DNA of 64,000 nucleotides, from contig JAJEKV010000053.1 of NCBI GenBank assembly GCA_021234155.1, positions 7,765,424-7,829,423 on the forward strand, written 5' to 3'. The DNA comes from Isoetes taiwanensis (lineage: Eukaryota; Streptophyta; Lycopodiopsida; Isoetales; Isoetaceae). The number at the start of each line of letters is the position of its first letter. Position 1 is the first letter of the stretch. Shown here piece by piece: positions 42,041 to 53,484 of this stretch. Under the pieces are notes generated by a model. The model was not told where the DNA came from and ran no database searches. It saw only the letters and a program-made list of their open reading frames with translations. The translations under genes and the position numbers were made by a program.

Positions 42041-43686
42041 TGTGACGGTCCAGGGGAATATACGCCATAAATACGTATATTCCTGGATCCGTCACTATAC
42101 AAGCCTATCTTCATAGACTTGTATACCTTAGATTGTGGCCATAGGGGGCATGGCCAAGTTATTCTCATAACTTAGCCAACCATGGGTTAGACCATTATCC
42201 ACGTGGCCTTAACCCATTGGGGCACCCGCCACACAGGACTCACCCGATTGGTGCCACGTGGCATCCTAGGTGGACCTAACTTATATAGGCTGAAACCCTA
42301 ACCCTAGGCCTCTTTCCAGCACTAGCACCCAGAGACTCACCTACTCGTTCGAAACCCCGTTTCGAACATCGTTTGTTGTGGCATAGGCTGGTGCAGCAGC
42401 CCCAGCAGGGTAGACTCGTTCTTGGAGTAGGAGCAGCATCTCGTGAGTCGAAGACCATGGAGGCACACGGATCTGGAGGGAGAGCTTTAGGAGCAGGTAT
42501 GTAGGATAGTAGTTGTGATAGCTTATCTGGAATTAGCATTCCAGATATGCTAGTATCTTGTATCTAGAGTAGAGCCATCCTAGAACCCGTATTCAACATC
42601 TTGAACCCTAATCAATGAACCCTAGCCATTAGTTAGTTGTATGATTAGGTTAAGATGTTCCTCTTATGATTACTCTCATGATGTGATGATTATGTGATGT
42701 TGGTTGATCATGTTGCTCCTCTTGTATGGGGAAGGGGGGGTAGAGACCTAGAGCCATATGTAGTATGCTCCTAGAGTAGATCCCTTAGTTCCTATTTAGT
42801 TGCGGCCTGTGCATAGGAGCCCACCAAGCTATTGAGGCTATGATACGACTCAGCACCATATAACGGGGCTAGAGGGAAAGTGGAGGGAGGATCCCTGCCG
42901 AGTGGGGGCTTCGGGGGATCCCATAGTGGGCTAGGCTTATGGTCGGTCACTTCGTGTGGGCCGAGCATGGGTCCGACACCTCCTGGAGCAATGGTGTCGC
43001 CCTGCCTTTCGGGAGCTGCAAGCGTTGGCTTGGCTCTCGTTTTGGGGGGTTAAGTCGGGTACGAATCGTGTGTCGCCACGATTCTCTAGCCGCCCACGGA
43101 ACCTCTAGACCCTGGGAAGGGGAGATGCAACCCTTCCTGCCTCGTCGGACCAGGGAGATGCAACCTGGAGTAGTCCCTATGGGTGATGCCAGGGGATTGC
43201 GTATCCGGAAGGCTAGAGTCCTGTCAGAGCCTGATTTAGCCCATCTGCAAAGTATGCACAGGAGGGGCGGATGGAGTGGTCAACCCTAGCCATTGTTCTA
43301 TGCCAGCCCTCGCCATTGCCATGACTCGGTCTGTTCTATCTTGAGGCCTAGCCGGTCAGTCATCCTCCTTATGAGTCTGAGCCGGGGTAGGAGCTCTCAT
43401 GTTTTATGGGTTGTGATTATCATCCTTGCATTGGTATCTGTGTGATGCGCTACCCTTCGAGGTAGCATTTGTATATGTTTGATGCTAGTTCTGACGTGTT
43501 ATCGCTTCCGCTGTTATAGGAGCCGATAGGGGAAGGGCGCGCAAGACACCTTCGTGTTCCTTCCCCGCACTAGGGATCACCTCGAAGTGCGGGGTAGACG
43601 AAGGGCCCGTGCGGTTGTTGAGCTGGACGGGGGATTTCCTGCCGAGTGTACGGCGGGGCGCCGTATGTTTAGCAGGGGGCGTCACA
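42041..43686 (+). repeat. 3' LTR of the plus-strand chromovirus (1646 bp)
   Basis: Near-identical to 30539-32177, with scattered substitutions and small indels clustered at 42907-43020. It ends GGGGGCGTCACA at 43686. Confidence 0.95.
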
Positions 43687-44180
43687 TATGTTTCATACTA
43701 TATCAATTTTATCATTACATGCAGACAGTTCATGTTATATAATGGAGCTATTTCACATTTGAAAATTACCCAATTCCAACTCACTATTTCAAAAAGGCTC
43801 TCAAAAGTGAGAGAATACAAAAATGAGAGAATACAATCACATTCCTAAAATTTGGGTACATTCATTCAACCATGCCTGTAGCCTGGTATTGCATTTCATC
43901 TAAGCAAATATCTCAGCCGCTGGCCGCTACAGTCATTCTTTTTGGTAGATGACAGGGATCATTTCCGAATCATACTCTAAGGAGAGTGTTGATCCAGAAG
44001 GGATACATAGACAAAACTGAAAGCAGTATGGGATATAACGAGAGGAAATAAAAAGAAACAAAAGAAAACAAAAAGAACCGAGGAAAACAACCTAACATAT
44101 TAAGATTACTCCCTAACCACCTCGAACCTCCTCCATTTTTCCCTCCCTTCTGATTTGCCTCAATGCTTCATCGTTTAGAT
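43687..44180. other. Non-coding flank of the chromovirus
   Basis: AT-rich; no gene or repeat recognised. Confidence 0.4.
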
Positions 44181-44852
44181 TTATTTCTTCTTCTGCACCT
44201 TTCCTGTTGATGGCTCTCCACTGTTCTGAATCTTTTCCAGATTTCTATGGCAGAAAGCTTGGCATAAGAAATCTACCGAGTTCTTCTCGCAGCAATAGAT
44301 GCAAACTTTACCATAGTCGCTGACTAGGAGATTGTGCTGATATCTGGCCGATTTTTGTATCGTAGCATGCATTTGAAGCCTGTGAAAACACTGCATCACT
44401 CTATCTAGATCTTGTCGCCGCACTGTGTCATTTTTATCCGACAGCACTCCAAGCACCCCTAAGAGACCAAGGCTGTATCCGGCATCCTTATGTGCGGTCG
44501 CAAAACAAGCAGTGTACACGTCCACAACTTATGCATGAACCTAAACCCTTTTCCAAACATATGCAATCTGGGTCACAGATACACCATGGGTTCATATCCT
44601 CAAAATCTGGATTATAAGGAACTGTAAGGTTACCCGGCACTCCCGATCTCGGGCGCTTCTCGGCTGATCTCATTTCCTTGTCTTCACCTCGGATGATTCT
44701 TTTCCCTTTATCCATCGCGAGCACAAGGATTTGTTGGCACTAGCGCTGGATTTTGGCGTTGCACTGGAGGCGGAGCTAGAGAGATTCCTGGAGCTGTGAG
44801 AACTAGGAGAACTTGAGCTTGAGGCTCTCAAGAATGGAGCTTCACTCTTCAC
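44181..44852 (-). pseudogene. Frameshifted Cys-rich ORF of unknown family
   Basis: Three overlapping open stretches in different frames read as one broken protein. The N-terminus is Ser-rich (ASSSSSPSSHSSRNLSSS), then a basic segment leads to a Cys cluster (WCICDPDCICLEKGLGSC, ISCGRVHCLFCDRT). After a one-base frame change near 44490 it continues with KDAGYSLGLLGVLGVLSDK and a second Cys cluster (VCIYCCEKNSVDFLCQAF). The CxxC pairs suggest zinc binding. I cannot assign a family. It may be a degenerate gene or a transposon-derived domain. Confidence 0.45.
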
Positions 44853-45721
44853 CTTCTTCTAATTATATCCTATTAGGGTTACGATATCTGTCTGAATTCC
44901 CGCGTTTTCGTTACGCCCGCCAGCTTTAATTGCTGGTCTTGTCTTATCCTGTCCTTACTTCTTTCGTATACGTACCTTCGCCACCTGTCTCTGCTGCCTG
45001 TTGCTCTGACATTCGTACCATTCCTTTCCAGCTCCCCCGTCATAATGATTTCCTCATTACTTCCCTCCCCACATAGGTCTGGCGCTTGTAATGATTACTC
45101 CGGGCTAGTTTTAGTTGTTAACCCCCCCAACTTAGAAAATATGATCCTCATATCCTCGCGATCGCCTCCAATTTGCCACGTTACCCCCCTTCTTTTAAAA
45201 TTTGTACATTTGTGTACCATTTTAATACTTTAACATTACTTAATATTATTATTATTTTCCAACCCCTCAATCGTTATGATCTTCGGACTGGATTGAATTA
45301 CGTATAGCTTCGTTCAACGAGCTGGGGTTAAATTAGTTTATAAAATTAAATTATATTTTATTTTATTATATTATATAACTTCCTCCCCCCTCAGCTTAAG
45401 TTAATTTAGATTTAATTAGTTAAATTAAATTAAATTCAATGCAGATCTTTCTAATGGTTCTGCAATTTGAATTTCGTCGGAAGCCGGGGTCTCCTCCATT
45501 TTCATATGCTTCCCTGTACTTTCATGAAATAACGATTCTCCTCTTTTCGCTTCTGCATCTGCACTTGGAGCGCGACTCTCACCTTTTGTTTCGACCTATT
45601 TTCTTTGTTATGTTTTCCCCATATTTCATACAGAGCCATTCTGAGGTACTCATATCTCGGAGATCAAAAAACGAAAGCAGAAACATCTCTTCTAACCGGC
45701 GTCTAATATACCAAACTATAA
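44853..45721. other. Non-coding AT-rich stretch
   Basis: No gene seen. 45330-45440 is a long run of A/T-only words such as AAATTAAATTAAATT. Confidence 0.4.
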
Positions 45722-46073
45722 TCCCATCGATCCGAGACATCGGATCGCCATTCTAGAATGGGACGAATGCATGCATGCGGGCGGCGCATGCCCATTCTGG
45801 TTGGGAGTTCGCTATTTAGGCGCGTTTCTGCATCAACTCCTCATCGGCGCTTCCTCTTCTCTCTCAGCAGTACCTCTTTCTCTTTGAATTGTTTCCAGGC
45901 AGGGGAGGGGCTTCTCCATGCCTGGTTTGGCCAATTTGGCGTTTCTTTCATGCTGTCCTTTCTCGGCCTTTAGCCTTCGTCCTGTGACCTTCGTCCTCGA
46001 TCCTAGTTTGTAAGGAAGTCCTTTGGTATTCGGGCGGTTTGTTGGCTTCATGCGAGTCCCATTCTAGAATCCC
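45722..46073 (+). repeat. Short palindrome-ended repeat element, copy 1 (352 bp)
   Basis: It begins AATCCCATCGATCCGAGACATC with a small hairpin (CGATCCGA-GACA-TCGGATCG). ATTCTAGAATGGGACGA follows and the element ends with TTCATGCGAGTCCCATTCTAGAAT-type sequence. ATTCTAGAATGGGAC near the left end and GTCCCATTCTAGAAT at the right end are inverted repeats. Internal sequence includes GGGAGTTCGCTATTTAGGCG. Confidence 0.7.
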
Positions 46074-46715
46074 ATCGATCCGAGACATCGGATCGCCATT
46101 CTAGAATGGGACGAGCATGCATGTTTTGCATGCATCTTGGCGGGCGCGATGCCCATTCAGTTGGGAGTTCGCTATTTTAGGCGCGTTTCTGCATCAACTC
46201 CTCATCGGCGCTTCCTCTTCTCTCTCAGCAGTATCTCTTTCTCTTTGAACCCACCCTCTCCCCCTTCTTTGTTTATTATATTTGTCGCGTGGCACGCGCG
46301 TAATCAGCCCCTCCACTTTGGGAGGTTTGTTTTTGTCTTGTTGTTTTTGTTGGTGATGTGCAGGTACAGGTTCGCGAGCGGTATCTGTTTCATTCGTGGG
46401 TTTTGGGAGCGATTTCTCTGCCTTGCGTTTGTCTAAGCCCCTTGCCGAAGGTTTATGACTAGGGTTTTTCCTCGAAAACCCGAAAGGACGGGGTTTTTTA
46501 ATCCCGGTGATAAGCTTTTGGCAGGTACACCAGCCGAACATCTGTTAGCATTGTATTTTTGGGGTCCAAATGTTATAATTGGATTTTCCCTTTATTTTTA
46601 ATGGGTAGTTCGCATGTGTGCGGCTACCCACTATCCACCATTGTAGAAAATCTGCTGAGATGAATGAGAAGCCTATCTATCTTTGTTGGTTTCATGCGAG
46701 TCCCATTCTAGAATC
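46074..46715 (+). repeat. Short palindrome-ended repeat element, copy 2, directly abutting copy 1
   Basis: Same left end (hairpin then CCATTCTAGAATGGGACG) and same right end (TTTCATGCGAGTCCCATTCTAGAAT). It is longer than copy 1 because the interior contains a LINE-like 3' hairpin at about 46456-46495. The pair shares a single ATTCTAGAAT at the junction. Confidence 0.7.
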
Positions 46716-47386
46716 TATAATTTTGTAACATCTACGGTTGGATTTAGGCACTTATATGTCATCGCCATTCTTCATCGCCCCCATCGCCCATTGCCCATTA
46801 GCACTATCATTTACAAAATCACTAACAGTGGCACTAACAGTTATAAGCATCTGTTTCTCTACAACTGAGTTAGTTCAAATCAGTTTTGTCTATTATTAAG
46901 ATTGATGAAGCGGATATGAGAATTTCTTTAGATTGGTCGCAAATTAGAAACCGAAAATGATCGTTTGCGGTTTATATTGGAAGTTGCTATCTGAAGTTCT
47001 CAAACGCAAGCTTATTACTCCATCAGTGTTGTCAGCTCGTCTTAGGATATGCCATTCGTGTATTAAAGATCTTTGCTTCATACAGTGTATGTATATTATG
47101 AAATTCACGAGATTTGTCACTATTGTACAGATAACTGGATCTCTGGTACAGAAGGAAATCAAGGAACTTATGTCAAGAGGAAGAAGGAAATTAGTACCAG
47201 AGCAACAAACACATAATGGCATCGCTGATTTTTGAGATTGACATGGCAAGAGGAGTGTGGAACATTCTGCCTACCTTGGCAGGCATTCCACAGGCATTCA
47301 ACGTGACGACTATGATGTTGCACTTAAATGGATCAATAGGGCACACTGGGATGATCCTCTTGGCTTCTATAAGTCCTACTTTTTAG
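46716..47386. other. No supported gene; possible intron of the omega-amidase fragment
   Basis: AT-rich sequence that ends in a polypyrimidine tract and AG acceptor just before the omega-amidase exon. No upstream exon of that gene was found here. Confidence 0.35.
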
Positions 47387-47538
47387 CATCCTCTTCCGCT
47401 GCCATGCTGTCTGAATTGGCTTGTAGAAAGGTGGTCACCATTGTTGGTGGATCTATACCTGAGCGATTCAATGGCAAACTATATAATACTTGCTGTGTTT
47501 TTGGAAACGATGGCGTTCTCAATGCCAAACATAGGAAG
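47387..47538 (+). CDS. Omega-amidase / nitrilase-like protein, single internal exon
   Basis: The reading frame ASSSAAMLSELACRKVV continues to TIVGGSIPERFNGKLYNTCC and VFGNDGVLNAKHRK. This is the conserved nitrilase-superfamily block around the G-G-S-I-P-E-R and N-T-C-x-V-F motifs of plant omega-amidases (NIT2-like), which deamidate alpha-ketoglutaramate or related acids. It is bounded by a plausible acceptor (CTTTTTAG at 47386) and donor (AG/GTAAAC at 47538/47539). The catalytic Cys exon and all others are absent nearby, so it is a gene fragment or an exon with very long introns. Some unusual residues (CRKVV) hint at decay. Confidence 0.65.
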
Positions 47539-47639
47539 GTAAACCTGCTTTTAAATTTATGCTTTTGTCTTAAGAATGTTGTTGCTATTCTCAGTGTGTT
47601 AAGTAATTTGATGATGTCGTTTTAAGCACCAAGGTGTTA

Positions 47640-49484
47640 TACGCCAGAATGCAATGAAGCAAAATGCCAAGTAGACCAGCATCATATGCAACTGCACTTA
47701 AGAGTATGCCCCATGCTGTTCAACTTCCTTTTGTTCAGCAGTGACCATGAGCAACCTATCCAGCAGACAACTGCAGAAAAAAGATGCCTATTTCTTCCAG
47801 AAGTTTTTTCACCTATATGGACATTAATATAGTCTAAGGATGGAATGTGGAGAAGATGATGTATTAGTGATTTTGCTAGATATTGCTAATCCTTAAATCC
47901 TTGGGCAGTGCGTCAAAGTGATAGTTTGTCCAACGATTAGTTCAAGCTTCTGACACTATCTTTCTAAAGTTTCGGCTGGCCAGCCATCCAATATTGCCCA
48001 TTGTGTACAAGGCAGGAATAACAGAGGATAGAACCGGCATCATCTGTTACTCTTCTACTGTTATAAGCTTGGGTGGACGCCATCCTGAATGAGATATTAT
48101 ATCCTTGGTGAAATAAGAGGGAGCTCCCTATTACTTTACTACAATGTTCTTTCACACTCATCTATTCTTTTCACATTCTTGCTTCAAGAAAATTTTGTTA
48201 ACAATCAATAGATAATTTTGTTAATGATGTGGAAATATTCTACAGTAAAAAATAATGCTTTGATTAATTTGAATACCACAATATCTAGTTTGAAATTATT
48301 TATTTTAGCTAAGCCACGATGAGGGCAATTGACTAGGTCCATCTTTGTCATGAAACATGTAGCTAGTGTTAATACGGGGTTCTAGAATACTTCTAAGTCC
48401 AAAATTGTGTATGTTCTTTCTTTAGGGAAGTTAAAGGTCATTTTTCTCCCAGCAACAACAAGGAAGGCAACACGAATATGCCCATGTTGCAGGAGATGAT
48501 AGGTGATTCACGATGTTGTGATAAAATCCAACCAATGTCTCTTTTTTGGGCTCCTTACTCATTTGCACAAGGTGGCATTGTTCTTTTTTGCGAACTGATT
48601 TTATCATTGTTGTAGTCATCACTGATAGTCTAACTGAAGGGTTATAAGTGGACTGGACAACTAGAAAGTCTTGCAACATCCGATGGTGTCGCCATGCTCC
48701 AAGAAATACAAGGAGATACAAACGGGATTTTTTCTCTTAGAAAAGTTGGACTATGCAACCAAAGATCGTATCTACTTCGGGGAAGGACTTGCAATTAGGT
48801 TTCTGTATGTAATGAAGTCAATCGAGGCGTGCATAAAATAGTATGCACTTACAAGGGCCATAGGATAAAGTGAGGCTAAAAGAAGAGCTCCAGGCATGAA
48901 AATTTTAAAGTCCACGATGATATGGTGGTGCTCGGGGGAGTGGTTCAGGGGTAGGAGAAAAGGGGGAGTGGTTCAGAGGTAGGAGAAAAGAGAGATTGCA
49001 AATGTCGCACAATTAGACATGATAATTTATAGTTAGTATTTTGTACATGATAATTTATAGTTAGTATTTTGTTAATTTTTGAACCGAGATAGCAGTAGGG
49101 TTATATTTGTTGTTAAAACTTCTTATATTCCCTTTTAACTAATTGAAAGGATCACATATCTTGCTTATCAACCTCAAGATCTAGTTATTTAATAAATGCC
49201 TCTATTTCGGCCTAAAAAACTCAATATTTCTTGTGTAATTCTAAGCAGTTTGAACTTGGTGCATATTACTTTTGGGTCTTCATGATTTTTTTTTCTTTTT
49301 CTCTCTCCACCGCACGTTCGCACAAACACGAGTTGAGACTTTAAAGCTATGTAATTTCTGTAAAATGTGATCAAACGTGCTTTTGACTAGTTAATTTTAT
49401 TTTCGGGCAAGGTTCTTTTGGTATTTCATTTAAAAGAAATACATAGTGAGGTGGTACACCATTAAGGTTATACGCACCATCATA
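47640..49484. other. Non-coding stretch
   Basis: No gene or clear repeat was found, apart from a small duplication near 48935-48990 (GGGGGAGTGGTTCAG(A/G)GGTAGGAG, twice) and 49015-49070 (TACATGATAATTTATAGTTAG, partly repeated). Confidence 0.4.
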
Positions 49485-49900
49485 TCACAAAGTTAAAAGA
49501 TTGTCAATCTGTTGAGGATTTCATTGCCAAAATAAAGTCATCTACTCTTCAACTCAAAGATATAAATAAAGGGCTTGAGGATGATTTGCTAGTTGGAGCT
49601 CTACCCTTAGATTTGCATGCTAGCTATAAGAATGTGATAATTTTCATATGACTTGAAGAGCATGTAGACCTAGAATGGGCATGTCAATAGATTTTTATGG
49701 AAGAAATCAATCAAATAGGAACAACATAAGGAAAGTAGCATGTATTTGTCGGGAACAACGTATGCTACAATTGTACAAAATTTGAGTACATTGCTAACTA
49801 TTGTCTCGAGCTTGATAGGAGAAAGGAAACGCATAAAGTATTTGGGAAGGAGGATGCTAAAAGAAGAAAGGGACAACTCATAAACTTGAAAAGTGGAGAC
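49485..49900 (+). pseudogene. Ty1/copia gag relic (UBN2-like plus degenerate zinc knuckle)
   Basis: The frame reads SVEDFIAKIKSSTLQLKDI, then DDLLVGALPLDLHASYKNVI. This resembles the copia gag (UBN2) pattern of a Leu-rich helix followed by L..LP..Y..V. After a stop it continues EEHVDLEW. About 90 bp later CYNCTKFEYIANYC is a CCHC knuckle with Tyr in place of His. No pol or LTR remains nearby. Confidence 0.45.
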
Positions 49901-49980
49901 ATGGCCTAATTTTTCAATTGTTTAGGATATTTAGTTTTTTAGGATTGAATAAAAGCATGTTAGGAGTGTCAATTTTTAGA

Positions 49981-50072
49981 ACCTGCGAAAGTACCTACAC
50001 TATCGACACACTATTGGCAGCATGTCAATCCCTATACTCACATGAGGCTCATAACACTACTGGCGTACCCAT
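49981..50072 (+). pseudogene. LINE ORF2 scrap, left of the solo LTR insertion
   Basis: The sequence ends ...GGCGTACCCAT. Together with the sequence right of the LTR, in its other copy of CCCAT, the frame resembles the LINE segment before KKRRLIASIRT at 52940. The remaining similarity is weak. Confidence 0.35.
50068..50072. repeat. Target-site duplication, left (CCCAT)
   Basis: A perfect 5-bp match to 51679-51683, directly abutting TGTGACG. Confidence 0.9.
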
Positions 50073-51678
50073 TGTGACGTCCCCTACTCCTTATACGATG
50101 CCCGCATCGTATTCGAAGGAGGAGCATTCCCCCTGGCAGCTGCCTGACAGGGGCCATCCACCTGACTCTACTCCCATGGGGGCGGAGCCAGCAAGGGAAG
50201 AGTGGATGTGTCATTCATCCGTCTTCCATCGGATCGACCTATCTGCGGAAGCGTAACAAACAAACGTGAGCACAACTAATAATATACAACACAATCACCA
50301 TAACCATAGCAACATCACAGAGTCAGCAATACCTTCATAACAATAATACAAAGGAAAGATCCTACCCAGGGCTCGGACTCAAGGGGGATGACTGACGGCT
50401 AGGCCTCCAGAGTTCATTGCAGACAGAATTCATGGCAATGGATTTGGCTGGCATAGAACATGGCTTAGGGTAGTCCACTCCATCCGCCCCTCCCGTGCAC
50501 ACTTTGCAAAGTAGGCTGAAAAGTGTTGGGACTGGGCCGTAGCCTGCCGGGTGAATAGCCAGAGGGGCTACTACTGCTGGGTTGCATCTCCCCAACCCCG
50601 ATGAGGCAGGAAGAGAGCTGCCTCTCCTCCAGAGGTATCCATGCTCACCGCAGGCGGCTAGAGGGCCACTGCCCTTATTCGACTTGAACTCACTGGAAGG
50701 TTATGTCCACCAACCCACGAGTGTCGAGCTCATGCCTTGCCCACACGCAGTGACAAGCCATTAAGCCTAGCCGCCAAAAAGACCCCCGATAGGCTTTACT
50801 ACCGAGAGGGGTCGGTCCACGATGAGACAAGTTCCTCCTTATCAACCGGCCTTGCCCCTTCACCCTGCCGGTGGGCTCCCCGCGTGCACGGGCCGCATTT
50901 ATGTGGGAACTAAGGTGCTATGCTAGGAGCATCTTCTACACGACCTTTTAGGTCTCTACCCCCTTCCCACAACAAGGAGATCACAGAGTGGAATACATGC
51001 AATATCACGTAAGCGTAGATAGAGAATCATATCAATCTATCTACTTAACATCCAATGTTAGGTTCATTCGTTAGAGTCTCGGATCTAGGGATCTACAAGG
51101 CTTCGAGAGATGATCCAACATACTAAACCCGCATATTGCCATGCCTAAAGAGCGGTTTTGCACAACGAACAACTAGATACCCGCTCCTTGGCTTGCTCCC
51201 TCGATCCTCGGAAGGCGTCCATGCTCCCGATCTTGCGAAGGCAATTTTGCTACTCGGCAACTTTGTTGTGCAAATCCGACTTTTCGGAGCCTGGCAATGC
51301 GATTTCGAGCCTTACCTTGGCCGAATTGGCCCAAGAAAGCCCTAATTGCGAAAGAGGAAAGGAGGCTCTAGAAAACCCTAATTGGCAGAGTGAAAGGAGA
51401 GCTAGGATCTAGGGTTTTAGCCCTTATATAGACCCTATCTAGGTTAGGGCATCCACATGGGCAAATGGCTTTAAGCCATTTGGAAATGGATGAACAAGGA
51501 ACCTTTTGTTGTGTATGTTTAATTACATACCCAACATCCAAGGTTGCCCCCTAGGTGCAACCTTTAGCTCCTAGGTGCAACGTTGTCCTACTCTCAAGTA
51601 CATGTCACTTGTGACATGTACGTGTGACGTGGCAGTATAATATATGTATTGGGGCGTATATTATGCTGGAACGTCACA
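50073..51678 (-). repeat. Solo LTR of the H3-carrying chromovirus family (1606 bp)
   Basis: On the minus strand it runs from TGTGACGTTCCAGC to GGGGACGTCACA, like the 5' LTR at 19975-21665. The two are related but clearly diverged. It contains the shared GGGCGGATGGAGTGG block. No PBS, PPT or internal region remains. Recombination between two LTRs of one insertion, leaving an intact target duplication, is the standard explanation. Confidence 0.93.
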
Positions 51679-51683
51679 CCCAT
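51679..51683. repeat. Target-site duplication, right (CCCAT)
   Basis: Matches 50068-50072. Confidence 0.9.
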
Positions 51684-52125
51684 TTATCTATGAAGAAGCG
51701 TAGACTGATAGCTTTCATTCGCACGGTTACGCATGCCCTCCACGTTGAGACCGACTGATGGACTCGGGAGATACGTGAGCACAAGATCTGTCAATGCTGC
51801 CAACATGACATCATTGAGGATGTATACCATCCTTCAGACCTATCTAGCATACAATCATATTGGGGCATCATATGTTCAGTTAGTCCTGCCTAACCAGCCG
51901 CTACAAGATCTGCCAGTGTTGCCAACAAGGCCTCATTTAGACGAATGCCATGCCCTTCAAACCTATCCAATATACGATCATTTTTGTGCATGATACCGTG
52001 TTTGGTGATGGGGCCTAGTCCCCAGGTTTTAGATGGGCATTGCCCTTGCATGTGTCGTCCCATAACCCATTGGGTTCCCGTGGACATAAAAATTCATCTT
52101 ATCTTATCTTATCTATTCTATTCTT
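51684..52125 (+). mobile_element. LINE 3' fragment with TTATC tail, split by the solo LTR
   Basis: The frame starts MKKRRLIAFIRTVTHALHVE, parallel to LKKRRLIASIRTGAHHLRIE of the LINE at 52237. A degraded Cys cluster follows (ICQCCQHDIIEDVYH). The 3' end carries GATGGGGCCTAGTCCCCAGG and GGGTTCCCGTGGACATAAAAA, then CTTATCTTATCTTATC. The same 3' end occurs at 56735-56847. Confidence 0.75.
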
Positions 52126-52189
52126 TTCATGAAAATCAATTCAAATAAGAGTCTAGAAGACGTTAAGATCCAAACAAACCTACTATAAA

Positions 52190-53484
52190 CAAAGTGCTGC
52201 GCACAGAGGGTTGCCCTCTAATATCGGGGATAGCCTGTGGAGGTCACGCCCACCTACAAGTACCTAGGGGTGGAGTTCCCCTCCTTGCTCTGTTGGGAGG
52301 CGTCCATCCGCTTGCGGGTGACAGCAGGCTGGAAAGTGCTTTATGCCATGCAGAACAACAGTCACCAGGCAGAGCTCTATGATTGGGGCCATCAGTCACA
52401 TCTATTTCGGGCACTGGTCGAGCCTGTCCTTCTGTACGGGGTCGAGGTTTGGGGCCCGGTCATCTCTTTGGCGACCTGGAATGACTTGGAGCAGGTGCAG
52501 AAGGCATCTTTGGCATGGGCACTTGGAGTGAAACCTTCAGTCCCCTATCAGATTCTGCTGCAGGAAACTAGATTCTTGCTGCTTCAGCGGGCAGCCCTTG
52601 ATAGACACATCGTCTATTTTCAGAAAGTGGTTAATATGGGTGATGCTCGGCTCCCGCACCTGGCTTACGCTGTGGCAATGGGCCCGCAGCGGCTCAGGGC
52701 CTGTTGGAGGGGTAAGAGAGATCAGTGGTTTGCCAGATGGAACGTGCAGGAGCACAGGTGCGTGCAGGTGGACACAGAGGCTGATCGTGACAGCCTGCGG
52801 GAGTACCTGGATGCTTGCTTCTTTGGCAAGCTCTGGGACCCCGGCGCTTTAGAGCAGGTCAAAACGGCCCATTACAAGGAGCACATCAACGCCGTGTTAG
52901 CCTGGGGCCCGCAGCTCTACCTGCGTTCCCAGCTGCCCCTGAAAAAGCGCAGACTCATTGCCTCCATTCGCACAGGTGCCCACCATCTTCGCATCGAGAC
53001 GGGCAGGTGGATTGGGGAGCCTCGCCCGGACAGGCTCTATCAGTGCTGTCAAACGGGTGCCATTGAGGATGAGTCTCACACTTTCCAGAGTTGCCCAGCA
53101 TTCAGTTAGATCCGGGTCAGATACGCTCCCTTAGTACAGCCGGACTTGCCCCTACATTTGCTGATGAACTGGGGTCGTACATTCAGGAGGTACTGGATCT
53201 ACGAGCTCACCTTTGCCCCCGCCTGGTTGCCCGCTGATCAGGCACTACGGGTGCGGTGCATGAGTGTATATATTTGTGTGTTTTTGCATTTTGTATATTG
53301 GAATAGTTTGTCAGCAGGCTGATTGCTACCACGGTTTTTCCCTCGAAAACCCTTCGGGGCGGGGGTTTTTTAATCCGGGTAGTAATCCGCTTGCCGCGCT
53401 TTTGTATTGGGTCCCATAGACCGATTGGTCTCCGTGGACGATAAAAATACCTTCCTTCCTTCCTTCCTTCCTTCCTTCCTTCCT
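52190..53484 (+). mobile_element. 5'-truncated LINE: ORF2 C-terminal part, 3' UTR and TTCC microsatellite tail
   Basis: Open from about 52237 to 53109: TYKYLGVEFPSLLCWEA, LVEPVLLYGVEVWGP, HHLRIETGRWIGEPRPD and the zinc knuckle YQCCQTGAIEDESHTFQSCP. These are the post-RT region and terminal Cys motif of L1-like ORF2; the RT core itself is absent. After a stop the frame persists to about 53270. The 3' UTR contains a hairpin (TCGAAAACCC...GGGGTTTTTT) and CTCCGTGGACGATAAAAATA, ending in CTTC/TTCC repeats. Confidence 0.85.
53451..53484. repeat. TTCC microsatellite at the LINE 3' end
   Basis: About eight CTTC/TTCC repeats directly follow ATAAAAATAC. Confidence 0.9.

Larger units (their letters stand above)
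30539..43686 (+). mobile_element. Chromovirus (Ty3/gypsy) carrying a histone H3-like ORF, plus-strand copy
   Basis: The layout is 5' LTR 30539-32177, PBS, H3-like ORF1, ORF2, a gag-pol polyprotein ending in a chromodomain, 3'UTR repeats, PPT and 3' LTR 42041-43686. Both LTRs run TGTGACGG...GGCGTCACA and differ by few changes, so insertion was recent. No clean 5-bp target duplication is seen (TCATG before, TATGT after). gag-pol holds four disabling changes, but both accessory ORFs are open. The gene order is identical to the minus-strand copy, which shares only moderate sequence identity, so the arrangement is an established family trait. Confidence 0.95.

Noticed and set aside
30539..43686. 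TCATG/TATGT as the target duplication of the plus-strand element
   Set aside because: The flanks do not match over 5 bp in any reasonable register.
45722..46715. Helitron identity of the palindrome-ended repeats
   Set aside because: There is a hairpin near one end but no CTRR terminus or 5' TC with the right spacing; left unclassified.
53451..53484. CRISPR-like or regulatory repeat
   Set aside because: It is a simple TTCC microsatellite at a LINE 3' end.
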